A stretch of 64,000 nt of DNA from Euborellia annulipes (taxonomy: Eukaryota; Arthropoda; Insecta; Dermaptera; Anisolabididae), in the NCBI GenBank assembly GCA_023213315.1, contig JAKCPI010012723.1:62001-126000 (forward strand), read 5' to 3'. Positions within the stretch are counted from its first letter, which is position 1. The number at the start of each line of letters is the position of its first letter. The notes beneath the pieces are model-generated. The model made no database searches. It was given only the letters and a program-made list of their open reading frames with translations, and was not told the origin of the DNA. The position numbers and the translations under genes were made by a program. Below are positions 53,170 to 64,000 of the stretch, one piece after another.

Positions 53170-53350
53170 AATTTCATTTAACAAGACTGTATATTTTTTG
53201 ATGGTGAGGTCAAGCGCCCCCATGGCTCCCGAGAATCGAACCCAGGATCACGAGCCTTTCCACCAACAAAATATATCTACGACTAGTTAAGCCCGAATCG
53301 AGGTATATTGAATGCTAATATCTTTTATTCAAATATATAGATCTTGAAAT
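53170..53350 (-). repeat. tRNA-like repeat family C, copy 2, reversed
   Basis: Minus strand: CTCGATTCGGGCTTAACTAG, TGGGTTCGATTCTCGGGAGC (B-box-like GGTTCGATTC) and TATACAGTCTTGTTAAATG. Counterpart of 33290-33500. Confidence 0.55.
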
Positions 53351-55265
53351 ATATTTAACTAACTAACGCGAATCTGATTATGCTGATAGTGAGAGAGTAA
53401 AAATAAATTTATTGAAATTCCCAAAGAAAGAATGAGTTTTCATATCCATATTTTTTTTTCAAATCCACCTCTGCCAGGATATTTGGTTATTTTATGAGTA
53501 TTGCTAATTTCCCCCATCCTGTTGCAATTCTGATACAATTAGGTTCTAGCGAATTAACTGCTCTCTCTCTCTCTCTCTCCTCGGGGACATTTAACCTTTA
53601 AGGTTAGTGTCCTAGTCAAATGCTGAAAGGTCGCTTCAATTAACCGCTACTGGCTAAACTAATTCCATTTGCTATAAAGTAAGAAAATGATAAACACTAT
53701 ATTGTTATTAAGCAAATATATTTCTTACTTTGTTGACTCTTTTTCTCATTAAATTAATCGCTGTCTTTTTTAAGAATTTTAATTATCTTCTTTTAAATTA
53801 ATTTAGAAAGACAAAATTATTATCAAAATTTACCATCTTATTAAATAAAACAGTGTATTAGAAATAAGACAAGACATTTCGATGTTACACACGACCGATA
53901 ACAAATTTAATTAAAATAAATTCCATACAAATTTAATGTAAATTGAGATCAAATGTTTTTTAATCATAACATAGTAATTTTCTCTTTATTACCCTATTCG
54001 AACAAACTTGAAAACTTTAGATGGATTTGTTTGCCAAATAAATGTCACTTTGCGTGTTTTAGAAACCTTGACTCTTTTTTTTTACTATTCGTAATATAAT
54101 TGAATTGATTTTCAACCTGACTTATCTAAAACGGTTCTTTGTTTCTCATTATTATTCTAGAGGTAGTTTCCGACCGTCAATTTACCATATGATTATTTTT
54201 TATAAATATCTAGAAAATTGAGGTTATTCACATTGAATTGAAATTAGGTTCTTTTTTTTCTAATTAATTTACATCCTGCCCTTGTCCTTTAACAACAAAC
54301 AATCCAATAATCCAGGTTTCTTTGGTTCAAGTTCAATCATGAGCGATATTTGTTTTTTATTCATTCTTTTAGAAATTTCATCAGTCAATGTTGAGTTCCT
54401 AACCCTAGGTTAAGATTTTAGTCTTTTTAGATCACAGGTTATCTGTGGTTGGTGGCCTTATGCCAACAATTTTTTAAATAAATACTGGTCCGTAAAGTAG
54501 TAGTACTCATCAAAATCCTTAGTACAAAATTTTTTTCACCTTATTAGAATAGGTCCTGTATTAATTATAGATTCTCTTCTCGTAGCCTAATCAATTTTTA
54601 TAAAATTAATGATCCAAAAATTCACTTATTAAAAATTAACCTTTTATCTAATATCTATTATATATTTTAATTTTCATTAACAAAAGGTCGAATCCTCATT
54701 ATATGCGAATTATTATTAACCTTCTTATATAAAAGCACAAAAGTCCTTATTCTGACCGCTTTCCAATACTTCCATTTCAAAGGACTATAATATTCTCTTA
54801 CAAAGAATTAAAAGTAAAATTTTTAAAGTTAATCTATTGGTTAATCAACTTATTCAACCTTGATCTAAAATTCTACGTAATAATTATAACAATTTGCCCT
54901 AGATAAAAATTATGCATTCCATTTCATTTTCTAACTATAACTATCAATCAATTAATCCCGGATTTTTTTTATTTTTTTTCTTTAATAAAATTTAAAAAAA
55001 ATTTGCTCAAATATGATTTATCTACAAATTTTCTTTCCTATTCATATTCCTATTTATATAAGATGAATGCCCCTTTGCCCTAATACATCTTAAGCTGGTC
55101 TTAGGGAAGTTGCCTTATTTGGCCACTAACTAAAATATGATAACATAATTTTAGAAACATGTGGATTTTACTGGAAAAGACTAATACATGCAAAGTATTC
55201 ATATACATATTTGCAAATCGTGAAATAGTTTGAATAAAAAATAAAAGAATTTAATTACTTATTTT
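53351..55265. other. non-coding stretch
   Basis: CT microsatellite at 53562-53580. Otherwise AT-rich and featureless. Confidence 0.5.
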
Positions 55266-55269
55266 AAAC

Positions 55270-55960
55270 TTATGAGAATGAAAAATCTGAGAGATTTGCT
55301 AGGTTGGACAGTGTATTTAAATTGGACTCTATATTAAATAGCAACAAGAAAGCATAAAATCTCCAACTTGATGTTTTCTTTAAGAACAAGAACCTTTGCG
55401 GTTTGTGAACAGTAGAGAGCAGTTTCGTCAATATTGTAGATAGACAATAATCCATATTGTTTTGTCTACTACTGATTTCAGTTTCTTAAAAAAATCGAAC
55501 TCTTTGTTTATTAAAACCAGATGTCTGGAACAGAAGTTGGGAGGTGATCGTAACCTTGGTTGAGGATGGAGGGAATAAAATTGTAATACCATTTATCTCC
55601 AGGGATTTTTATCATTGTTGAAGGGTTTTCAAGACAGTTGTCTCTCTGTACTTGGTATGCAAGAATTTTTAACTCTGACGTGTTATCCCAAAGAAGATTT
55701 CTTCTAGTTGAGGACATGAGCCACTATATCATTTTCAATTTCATCCGGTAAATCATTTAGGCGTCCAAGAATTTTTGTGTTCCGTCGCATGTAAATTCTT
55801 ACCATCTAATCTCCTTTTCAACGTAGCTTTGGGCACACCATAACATTTAGCTACAGCATTTAAACCCATGTCACCATACCATTTCTGTAACTTGTAATCG
55901 CCCTATCCATTTCTTCTTCTGTCCATTGTCCATATTTTCCACGATCGCTATCTGAAACGG
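55270..55960 (-). mobile_element. pogo/Tigger-type transposase relic
   Basis: Minus strand, in three broken frames from right to left: DRGKYGQWTEEEMDRAI (start of a CENP-B/Psq helix-turn-helix) with KNLHATEHKNSW; ELKILAYQV and NNDKNP with GDKWYYNFI (middle domain); IYNIDETAL with STVHKPQR (first catalytic Asp in the DET motif) and KKTSSWRF. This order matches Tigger-like transposases (about 500 residues). The rest of the DDE domain is missing. At least two frameshifts; dead. Confidence 0.75.
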
Positions 55961-55969
55961 GATTCAATA

Positions 55970-58900
55970 ATATTTTCTTAAATTGAACCACCACTCGAAT
56001 GTGGTCCAATTTAGGCAAACCGATGTGGTCAATTTAAGAAATGGAATTTTGGATTCTGTGTATGACAGTCAAAACAAAAATAATGCTATCACAATAAATT
56101 TGGTCTTCTTATTGGTAAAAATAGTGTAACATTAATATATTAAATTAGTTTTAACTTCAGTATGGATGTGGTGTAGCTTCTAAGTAACAGGTTGGAAAAT
56201 AACATGAAACTACAAAAACACAAAACACAGTTTGTACACAGAAGATGTCCTAACACGATGAGACTCGGAGTGTACTGAATGGTGTCCTGTACTACATACC
56301 CCGTCGCTAGGAGCTTGAACCACTTATCAAAAGTCACAACAACATGGTCAATCTAGGCAGTGGTCCATTCTAGGCGCATTTCCCCTACATCTTACATTTG
56401 AATTTGAAATCAGGAAATCGGGTCTTAAGATCCTCTATTTGTGCCTCCATCGCATAAATAATAGGCCTAACAATAAAGTATATATTCTATATTTAAATAG
56501 GTAAAAGGCCACATTTTGTTTTTTCGGTTTTGGAAGGTTCAAGGCGAGCTTAAGATCTAAGATGTTTTGGTGCAAATGGGCATTAAATAAAGAAGCGCTT
56601 ACTAGATAAGCTTGGGATTAGTAATTCGAGTTCAAACCCCGATATACTGCAAAAATCCATTCAAGTCGATCGTCTCTACTGGAGCAATAGACATTTAATT
56701 CCCTTCAGTTACAGGCTCCAAGAGTAGCTTTAGAGATGAACATAAAGATACTCTGCCATATCTCTTTGATCATCGTCTCCTTAAAATTCGCTAATTCTCT
56801 TATCTACTCCCTCTATAAAATGTGTTATTTTATTTTGATAAAATAAAATTTTTACTAGCCCTACTTTCATTTTATTTCACTGCTTTGTTTTAATTAAAAT
56901 TAACATGTCTGAAGCCAGATTACAAACGAAATCGTATAATATTGATATATACTGCTTTGCTTTCAATCGACCCCTAATCGGCTCCCTAAATCGGATCGAT
57001 TCCTAATTATATTATATCAACCCCTTTGATGATCCCTGATCTAATCTATTAATACATGTATTTACACTAGAAACTCATATTTTGTTGCGAAAATTATTTC
57101 ATATATCTTTATTTTGTCAAAGTATATATTCTATAATAAAATGAATAATTTACTAAAAAGCTTACTCACCATTTAGCTGTATCCTTTTTTTTTTTCATTT
57201 TATATGAAATCCACTAGTAGATTGTCTTTTAATCATTTTACCAACTGACCTCAATTTTGTTTTGAGCTTTTAAGCGTATTAACTAATGTAAATTGTTCAT
57301 TTGACCATTTATGTCTATTAATACTTAATTATAAAAATTATTATAGCCTAATAATACTAATTCAACTAAATATGCAAATTTATTATATAAATTCAATTTC
57401 ATTTCGACTATTTAAAAATATAATTGTTATTAAACCATCAAATTATTTTTTGGTACTGAAGATGAACAGACTTTAAAATATTTACAAATAAAATGAAATA
57501 GGGTTAATTTTCCATATATTCCATATTTATATATCCAAGTGTATTTTCTAATTAATATAAAATTGTTATTATTGCACATACCACCCGTATTCCGGCCGAG
57601 GCACAACAGGATATTTTAATTAATTAAAATTTAATGATAACAAATCTCAAATAGAGAGAGTTGCAATGACACAGTCAAAAGTTCTTTATATACCAAATCC
57701 ATGATACATAATAAAATAAATACCGATAATTGAAGTGCATCGAGTATTATCAACAAGGTTATATTTAAAGGATCGATAACTTGTCATATATTTATGATTG
57801 TTTTGAAGAAAAAAAATCAAGAATGTTTTTAAATTATGGAATAATGATTATGCCTTTCAGCAAAACATGTTTTTAAGGAGCCATGTATAGAATAAATTAG
57901 ATTCTTGATCATCTTCTTTCTGTTGCTTTAAAGGAGTGTGCTATGACCTCTCAGGTATTTATATTCTCATAATTCAAAAATCTCCTGAGTTTATTTTTTC
58001 TCTTATGAGCTGGAGGGGATTTTAGCAAGACGTGAAAAGGCGTGGTATATTACATATAACATCCTTGAGAAGGTCATTTGTTAGCTGTTTCATCTTAAAA
58101 TGTATAATGTCTTGAGTTTATATATTCTGAGAAGTTAGCACTACAGTTGAGATGATTTTCTAATTCTTAGAATTTACTAGCAATATTAAAACTATAAAAA
58201 ACGTAGTCTAACTTAACAAATTTCACTGATTAAAATCTCATTTTTACATTTAGAAAAGTTACTTAAAATGTACTTTATTAGATTATTGTAGCCCCAGCTC
58301 GGGATTGGCCACTCCGGGTTTATGAAAAAGAAGCTATATTCATTTCTCTCATAAAAAAAGACAAATATTCAGATTAGGTCGTAAATAAACAAAATTTTAA
58401 TTCCTAAAGCGAAATATTTCGATATTACATAAGAATTTCAAACATTTCCCACAAATGGACTTGAAGCAATAGGGAAGCTTGAATTATTTTGTCCGCTGTA
58501 TAATAATAATTTTAACGAAATCTTATGAAGAGAAAATTATTTATACAAAATTATTAAGATTGTTAAAATTAATAATGAAGAAAAATGAAACTATAGAGGG
58601 AATTATATCGCCGATAATTAATAGAGGTTTCTTACTCTTTTATTTTAGTGAAACAACAATCCCATCCCCTTGAATTCAGAAAATAAGTAAATAAATCATC
58701 ATTTTTATTAGAATTGAAGGAGGATAGCTACTTTTGGACAACACTTCTTTCCACTATAAGTGAGCCCCTGAGTGCATTTTTAAAAATCTTTATTTAATTG
58801 AAAAGGATAAAAAAGTACTAGGTTCTAAATTCTATTTAAGTTTCTTGTTTTCCTTTAAAGAGAAAAGTTCTCTTCGTCCAATTTCAACTTTGAGTACTTC

Positions 58901-60820
58901 TTGTCAATTGAATAAAGTTTCTGACCCAAACTAGTAGATACTAACTTTAAAGTTATTAGTCCAGCCCGAAAGAGGACCACCACCCGAACGGAATTTATCG
59001 TAAATTCTCTAGTTTATTTAACGCTTTGAAACTGAGACTAGCGATTCCCTCTTTACATAAGAGAAGCTTCCATTTTCGTACTGAGAGAAGAGATTTAATT
59101 TCTTGGCGCTGATTTCTAATTTGTTTTTATGAAATAAAACAAAAAAATTCACTTCATATTTCAGTGATATCTTAGCGACACCCTTTTTTTATTAAAAAGA
59201 CAAGAGAATATATATTTTTATAAAATAATTAAAATCAAAAGAAAACACTATAGGCTCTTTACTTGCCAAGGTAAAAAGTGCAAAGCTACCCAGGGACGCT
59301 ATCTAGGTCAAAAAGTGGAAACGTACACAAACTGCCTAAAAGAAAAAGTACAGATTTTTTGCATTTTTTTGTTATCTGTTCAATTGAAGACATGAACTTG
59401 CAAAATCGAATTCTTAATAACCTAACCTTCCGTTGTCATTTTTGTCTTCGATTGTTTCGAATATTTTTATAAGTTTTGGATAAATGGTAAATAAATGTGG
59501 ACAAATATATATATTTAAGGTATGTAAGTTAAATGGGAGTTGGAAAGGGGTGTGTGTGAGGGAGGAGAAAAAGGGAATGTTAAGAATAAAAAAAAAATAT
59601 ATTTTTATAACGTTAATCCTTAAATAAATAATAATTGAGAAAATTAATAAAAAAAAAAAGAAAAAATGAAAATAAAGCCTAAAACTTACTTATCTTTTTT
59701 ATTGAAATATAATTTTATTCGAAAGAGATTGTGAGAAAATGGCGACAGGGTAAAAAAGGTGGTCATCTACTAAAGCTATGGCGCTGAGATCGGCCTGCAC
59801 AATTCAAACCTTCTATTCGATTGGGTCTAATTATGCAGCAAAATCTACATTTTCTGACCCGACCTAAGTTACAAACGAACAGAATGCAAGTTATACTAGC
59901 GTGCAAAAAATGAAACCAACAAAATTCAGTGCAAAATGTGTAAATTAGACTGCAAGCGAAACGAAAAACGAGAAATATTTAAACAGTCCGGCGGTAAAAA
60001 ACGACTTGCTGTAGTATAAATCCCAATTTTTACCGGGGTCGATAATGAAAATCCATTACCCTAGTCGAGGATCTCAGTGCCAAACCCCCCCTGCCTTAGA
60101 GTTAATATTTCCACCAGTTCATTTAATGATTTTTTTAAAGTACATTAAAAAAAATGAGCTCATAGTTAAAACAAAACAACTCTCATGTATAATTACTATT
60201 TAATATTCATACCAAAAATAAATTACGTCATTTGGCTCGGAAAACTATTTGTCCAGACGCATATTGAATCATCATTACTATTTAATAATGAATAAGAAAA
60301 AAAAGGGTTAAAAAAGAGGGCTCCGTAGAGGGTCTTATTGATCCTCGAGCTCTAATTACGCACTTTGAATTATCAATAAGGGTCCTCGAAATCGGCGTTA
60401 GGGAACGACCGGTGGATACCTACCAACTCAGTTGAAGAATCAATCCATTCAGCCTTGAAATTAATCCAAAACTAGTTTTTTTTTTCTTACTTTAAAACCA
60501 AAACAAAGTCTTCTTCCTTCATCAGAAGAAGGAAAAAGGAAAAAAAAACTTGTTGAGTTTTACATTAATGGAGAATTAAAGGTGAATGTTGTAATTTGTT
60601 AATGAACGGTATTCTCTTGTTTTGTAGTTTTATTCATTCAATTTTGAATAAATAATGACCCGTATAAAAAAAAATTAGGACATGAACCTTTGGTTTGCAT
60701 ATATTTACTAAAATATGTTTGGAAAACAAATTTTTATTTACATTTTGAAATTTTTTCTGTTAGTCTGAAAATAAATTTCTCTACTTTGTTAGAGGGAACT
60801 AAAAATTTTAATTAATAAAA
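55970..60820. other. non-coding stretch
   Basis: Long region with only short chance frames. 55975-56035 repeats GTGGTCCAATTTA-type and GTGGTCAATTTAAG units near the pogo relic and may belong to its 5' end. No RNA gene or well-bounded repeat recognised. Confidence 0.45.
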
Positions 60821-60824
60821 TTTA

Positions 60825-61060
60825 AGATATTATATATATCGCATATGTAAGCCGCGAAACGGAAATTTGAACCACGGATCCTCCAATTTGTACTCACCGT
60901 GCCCTTACCACTAGACACTTGCTTTCCAATGAGTTCATATACCCGAATGTCGTGCTGTGGACTAGTGGTAAGGGCACTCCGAGTACATTTTGGAGGATCC
61001 GTGGTTCAACTCCCGGCGGCACACCCTTATTTTTTCGGGTATATGAATTAATAAATATTT
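60825..61060 (+). mobile_element. tRNA-like palindromic element, copy 2
   Basis: Right half: CTGTGGACTAGTGGTAAGGG (A-box-like) and GTGGTTCAACTCCCGG (B-box-like), spaced as in a tRNA, with ACTCCGAGTACATTTTGGAG between. The left half is the inverted counterpart (GAACCACGGATCCTCCAA, CACCGTGCCCTTACCACTAG). Shares TAAGATATTATATATATCGC and GTAAGCCGCGAAACGGA with 38640-38870. Confidence 0.75.
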
Positions 61061-61075
61061 AATTATAAAAATTTT

Positions 61076-61275
61076 ACTTTTTCTTACCTATATATATAGA
61101 GAGAGAGTATTGGATTCATGTCAAAAATTCAATGTCGAGATTTTGATGGATATACACGTTTTGAGGCCCAAAAAAGTGGTTTTCGCAACATGGTCTGTCT
61201 GTCTGTGTGTATGTGTTCAATTTTAAGCATGAAAGAATTGAGCTACCAGATTGAAATTTTATATTTAACTTAATA
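61076..61275 (-). repeat. dispersed repeat family A, copy 6, reversed, truncated
   Basis: AGTATTGGATTCATGTCAAA, CAACATGGTCTGTCTGTCTG and GAATTGAGCTACCAGATTGA are present; the GTACTAGTAC and X-box blocks are missing. Confidence 0.8.
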
Positions 61276-62965
61276 ATTACTGTAGAAAATGGCAGTGTAT
61301 TGAATAACATCGTCATCTCGTTTATAAATTAATTAGTGCATTTGAAAAATTTTGCTTTCAATTTGATCAAAGTAAATCCTGCTTTGGTTGCTATTTCTTT
61401 GAAACTTTTAATATATAAGTTAAACCGGCGTGGATTCGGATCCCAAGCTGCCCGATGAATATTTATTTAAATCATTTGGATACTAAAAGCTATACACGAG
61501 ACACTTCTCTCAACAGATATCCTCCATTTCTTTTTTTTTTTTTTTTCTAAATAATTTATATCTCCGAAACCCTTTGACGAATTGAGTTGAATGTTTGCAC
61601 GGAAATCAATTAAATAAAGTGCTAGTTTGAGATAAAAATTCAACTCAATCGGTCATCCGGTTCCCGAGATATAAATTATTTAGTGAAAAAACAAAATGGT
61701 GATGCCGGAAAGAGAAAAAAGTATTCAATTTAAAAAAATTAATTTTCTATTATTACCATAGATATTTTTTAAATCCATCTGTGTCTGTAGCAATTACGAG
61801 TTACCTGAGATAACGTAAGGCAGTGCCACAAGTTGGTTTGTTCTATCGATCCCGAAATAAGAAAGAAAGAGATTACGTAAAATATTTTTTTTTTTATAAT
61901 TGTCTTGGTATTACAAATGATTTTAACAAGATATTATTATGGAATTTCTTTTTATTAGAAAAAATTATTTGGCTTGTCTGGGTTGCCTATTTACAGGCGC
62001 ATTCATTTTCAATGAAAAATATACTTTCTCTACATGGGGAAAATTCCAGTCTATAATATATCCACCGCTAGGGACAATACGAAGCAAAATATTAAATTAT
62101 ATAATACTGGTAGACATGATGATTCATCTTCTTTTAATTAAAGTTTTCAGTTTTGAAAGCAACATGTAACCAGATATAACTCCTAATATATTATATATAC
62201 AAGTAATAATTTTTGCTTTCATTTTTATATTTAGAAAGAAAAAAAAAAGATGATTCTTTTGTTGTCTGTGAAAAGAACTTTTGATTCGTATGGATGCTGG
62301 ATCATTACCGAGATGAGCTCGCTAGCTGGTGCTTCATTTAATCTTAAAAAGACCCTAACGTTCCCCCTCCCCATCGTGTCAGGGAAATGACATTTGTCAT
62401 TGCTCACGCATTTTGCCTTTTTTTCCCTCATTCGCACGAGACTGACAAGAATTTTTTCCTATTGATTTTCAGGAACCCCCCCACTTTTTTTTTTATTATG
62501 CTCGTGACATGGGAATAAACTATCTTAAATATTTACTAATTCGCAAAATACAGGGGGATTGGTCATTATATTAATATTTTATATGTGGAAAATAGAACAC
62601 TCTTTTCTTCATGCTTCACTTGTTTCAGATAATTAATTATCATTTGAAAAGAAAAGTTATTATAAATTAAAATTCTCACCTGGTTCTTTTGTTAAGACAT
62701 ACATTAATATTATATATGAAATATTGAAAGGAAAAGGGCAGAGAAAGTCAAATAAAAACTTAAAAGAAGTTGGTTAAAGTTGACTATAATGTGCTCTTAT
62801 TTAGGTTTATTCTAAAAATTAATTTAAAACAATTCGAAAACTTTTTAATTTATTTAAAAAGAAAAGATTAGCTTCAGACAATATAAAGCCACTTTGAGAA
62901 TAAGAATTCATTTTTTTTTAAATTTAACATTAAGAGTGGGGGTTGCTTCCCCTCTCAAGCTAGAA
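61276..62965. other. non-coding stretch
   Basis: A SINE family-S fragment is recognisable at 61430-61490 (GATTCGGATCCCAAGCTGCC, ATTTAAATCATTTGGATAC). Inverted pair around 61548-61680 (TAAATAATTTATATCTCCGA and GAGATATAAATTATTTAGTG). The open frames at 61823-62169 match nothing known. Confidence 0.4.
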
Positions 62966-62969
62966 AAAT

Positions 62970-63094
62970 TTAAAATGATGAAGGGAGAGAGAATGTCAGC
63001 CAAAAAGGAGCGGAGCCTCTATCGAATAAAAATCTCCATTAAGAGTTAGAGGCTCCTTTTTGGCTGACATCCTCTCTCCCTTCATCATTTTAAT
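62970..63094. repeat. palindrome with 45-50 base arms
   Basis: AAAATGATGAAGGGAGAGAG, AATGTCAGCCAAAAAGGAGC pairs with GGCTCCTTTTTGGCTGACAT and CCTCTCTCCCTTCATCATTTT across about 24 bases. Few mismatches. Confidence 0.8.
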
Positions 63095-63280
63095 CGCTGA
63101 ACAGCCACTTCTCTTATCAACATCTAGAAAAATTTATTTCATTTCTCTTCAATCATCAGTGTCAGACCTGACACTTTGTGGTTACTCTGAAGGGTAATTT
63201 TCATGGGAATAATACTGAGCTGGGTTCCCGTTTTCCTCCTCAGGAGAAGACATCTCAAATAGAGTTGGATAATTTTTTGC

Positions 63281-63363
63281 CATGAGGTGGATTTGAACTC
63301 GAGTTGTTTTTAACTTAGGATTTTAAGCTTAACTGCTTTAACCACTCGACTAATCGCCTCCCC
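63281..63363 (-). tRNA. tRNA-like sequence (Leu/Ser type), probably degenerate
   Basis: Minus strand: GGAGGCGA, D-arm-like TTAGTCGAGTGGTTAAAGCA (A box), anticodon loop CTTAAAA (anticodon TAA), a long variable arm GTTAAAAACAAC and GAGTTCAAATCC (B box). The long variable arm and TAA anticodon suggest tRNA-Leu. Acceptor and T stems do not pair well, so this is more likely a pseudogene or SINE head than a working tRNA. Confidence 0.35.
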
Positions 63364-63589
63364 AAATGGCATTAGATGCCAAAATTATCTTACAAATTGA
63401 ACCTTATTTATTTATAATAATTCAAAAAATAACCTCTAAATTTTATTCTCAAATAAATTAGATTTCAAGGTATTTTTTTGAAATAAATTCATTAGAAGAA
63501 ATTTTTTTTTTATAAATAAAAAATAATAATCAAATAGGAAGAATAAATGAACAAGCAGCTAGTTATATTTAAATTTATTAACAAACCAG

Positions 63590-63629
63590 GGCCGACGTTT
63601 CGGTCACGTATAGGACCATCTTCAGGGCC
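63590..63629 (-). ncRNA. hammerhead-ribozyme-like motif, left arm
   Basis: Minus strand: GGCC (stem I), CTGAAGA, one T, stem II GGTC/GACC around CTATACGT, GAAA, CGTC, closing GGCC. Core intact, stems I and II perfect at 4 pairs each; stem III would be ACGU without a loop. Confidence 0.55.
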
Positions 63630-63801
63630 AGGTTAATGTCTGAAAATACATATAATCCTCGCCAAGTTATATTGTTCATTCACAATTATACGTAGATTAA
63701 TCATGATCATGCCTCAAATTTTATTGTTATCATACCATGGACAGAGAGTGAATGCCCAATATAACTTGGTGAGGATTAAATGTATTTTCAGACATTAACC
63801 T

Positions 63802-63841
63802 GGCCCTGAAGATGATCCCATACGTGACCGAAACGTCGGCC
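63802..63841 (+). ncRNA. hammerhead-ribozyme-like motif, right arm
   Basis: GGCC, CTGAAGA, T, then GATC..GACC (stem II with one mismatch), GAAA, CGTC and GGCC. Partner of 63590-63629 on the other strand. Confidence 0.5.
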
Positions 63842-64000
63842 CTGGTTTGTTAATAAATTGAAATATAACTAGCTGCTTGTTCATTTATTCCTCCTATTTG
63901 ATTATCAACACTCAGCTATATACCTCCTTCAAATAAAAAATAATAATTTTGTTAAGCTTAATTAATTATTTTTTTTTAGTGAAAAAATCAAAAGTCCAAA

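Larger units (their letters stand above)
63526..63905. mobile_element. large palindrome with hammerhead-like cores on both strands
   Basis: Arms from ATAATCAAATAGGA and GAACAAGCAGCTAGTTATAT at the left pair with the right end ..TAACTAGCTGCTTGTTC and TCCTATTTGATTAT; inner blocks CCAGGGCCGACGTTTCG also pair. About 380 bases. A shorter copy lies in BACE intron 3. Confidence 0.88.

Noticed and set aside
61823..62169. Possible second tetraspanin exon (GCLFTGAFIFN-like hydrophobic stretch)
   Set aside because: No tetraspanin signature, no clear acceptor in the required phase, and the hydrophobic content fits AT-rich chance frames.
63281..63363. A functional tRNA-Leu(UAA) gene
   Set aside because: A box, anticodon loop, variable arm and B box are suggestive, but the acceptor and T stems fail to pair, so it is kept only as a low-confidence tRNA-like sequence.
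1..64000. CRISPR array, bacterial operons or rRNA genes
   Set aside because: The DNA is eukaryotic in gene structure; no regularly spaced direct repeats with unique spacers and no rRNA-like blocks were seen.

Overview
The window reads as AT-rich eukaryotic nuclear DNA: spliced exons with GT..AG introns, long non-coding stretches and very many transposable-element copies. The intron-rich beta-secretase gene, the mariner, pogo and hAT relics and the style of the repeats point to an arthropod. A copepod of the salmon-louse type (Lepeophtheirus-like) is my best guess, made from the look of the repeats and not proven here. Less than 5 % of the window is convincingly coding. || Layout. 0-5 kb: mariner transposase relics and small inverted-repeat elements. 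5.5-12.9 kb, plus strand: a ten-exon membrane aspartyl protease of the BACE (beta-secretase) family, traced from signal peptide to stop and poly(A) signal. All six BACE disulfide cysteines, both catalytic Asp motifs, the membrane anchor and an acidic dileucine tail are present, but the assembled sequence lacks one base in a C run at the end of exon 1. Its introns hold palindromic elements, and intron 5 holds a 241-residue antisense reading frame with a SANT/Myb domain like that of MYSM1. 13-19 kb: hAT, Tc1-type and non-LTR retrotransposon relics plus a decayed C2H2 zinc-finger sequence. 21.36-21.72 kb: a GC-rich promoter-like block and the first coding exon of a tetraspanin; no later exon could be recognised, so its first intron is very long or leaves the window. 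22-64 kb: almost entirely repeats, including six hAT-type MITEs with target duplications (five exact 8-bp, one 7 of 8), twin 800-bp TTAA elements, a tRNA-derived SINE with exact 13-bp target duplications, pogo-type MITEs and a pogo transposase relic, possible Helitron ends, and a foldback element carrying the same Cys/His-rich reading frame on both arms. || Most notable. Several unrelated-looking palindromic repeats (near 6.2, 15.1, 20.8, 22.3 and 63.7 kb) share one compact RNA-like architecture: a CTGANGA core, a short stem II, GAAA, a tiny self-complementary stem III ending in C (UC in most copies), and closing stem I. This is the layout of a type I hammerhead ribozyme. The cleanest copy, 22351-22394, has every core base plus perfect stems I and II. 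Because these elements are palindromes, most would carry the ribozyme on both strands. A second notable pattern is a dispersed repeat family whose copies carry a near-ideal RFX X-box palindrome.
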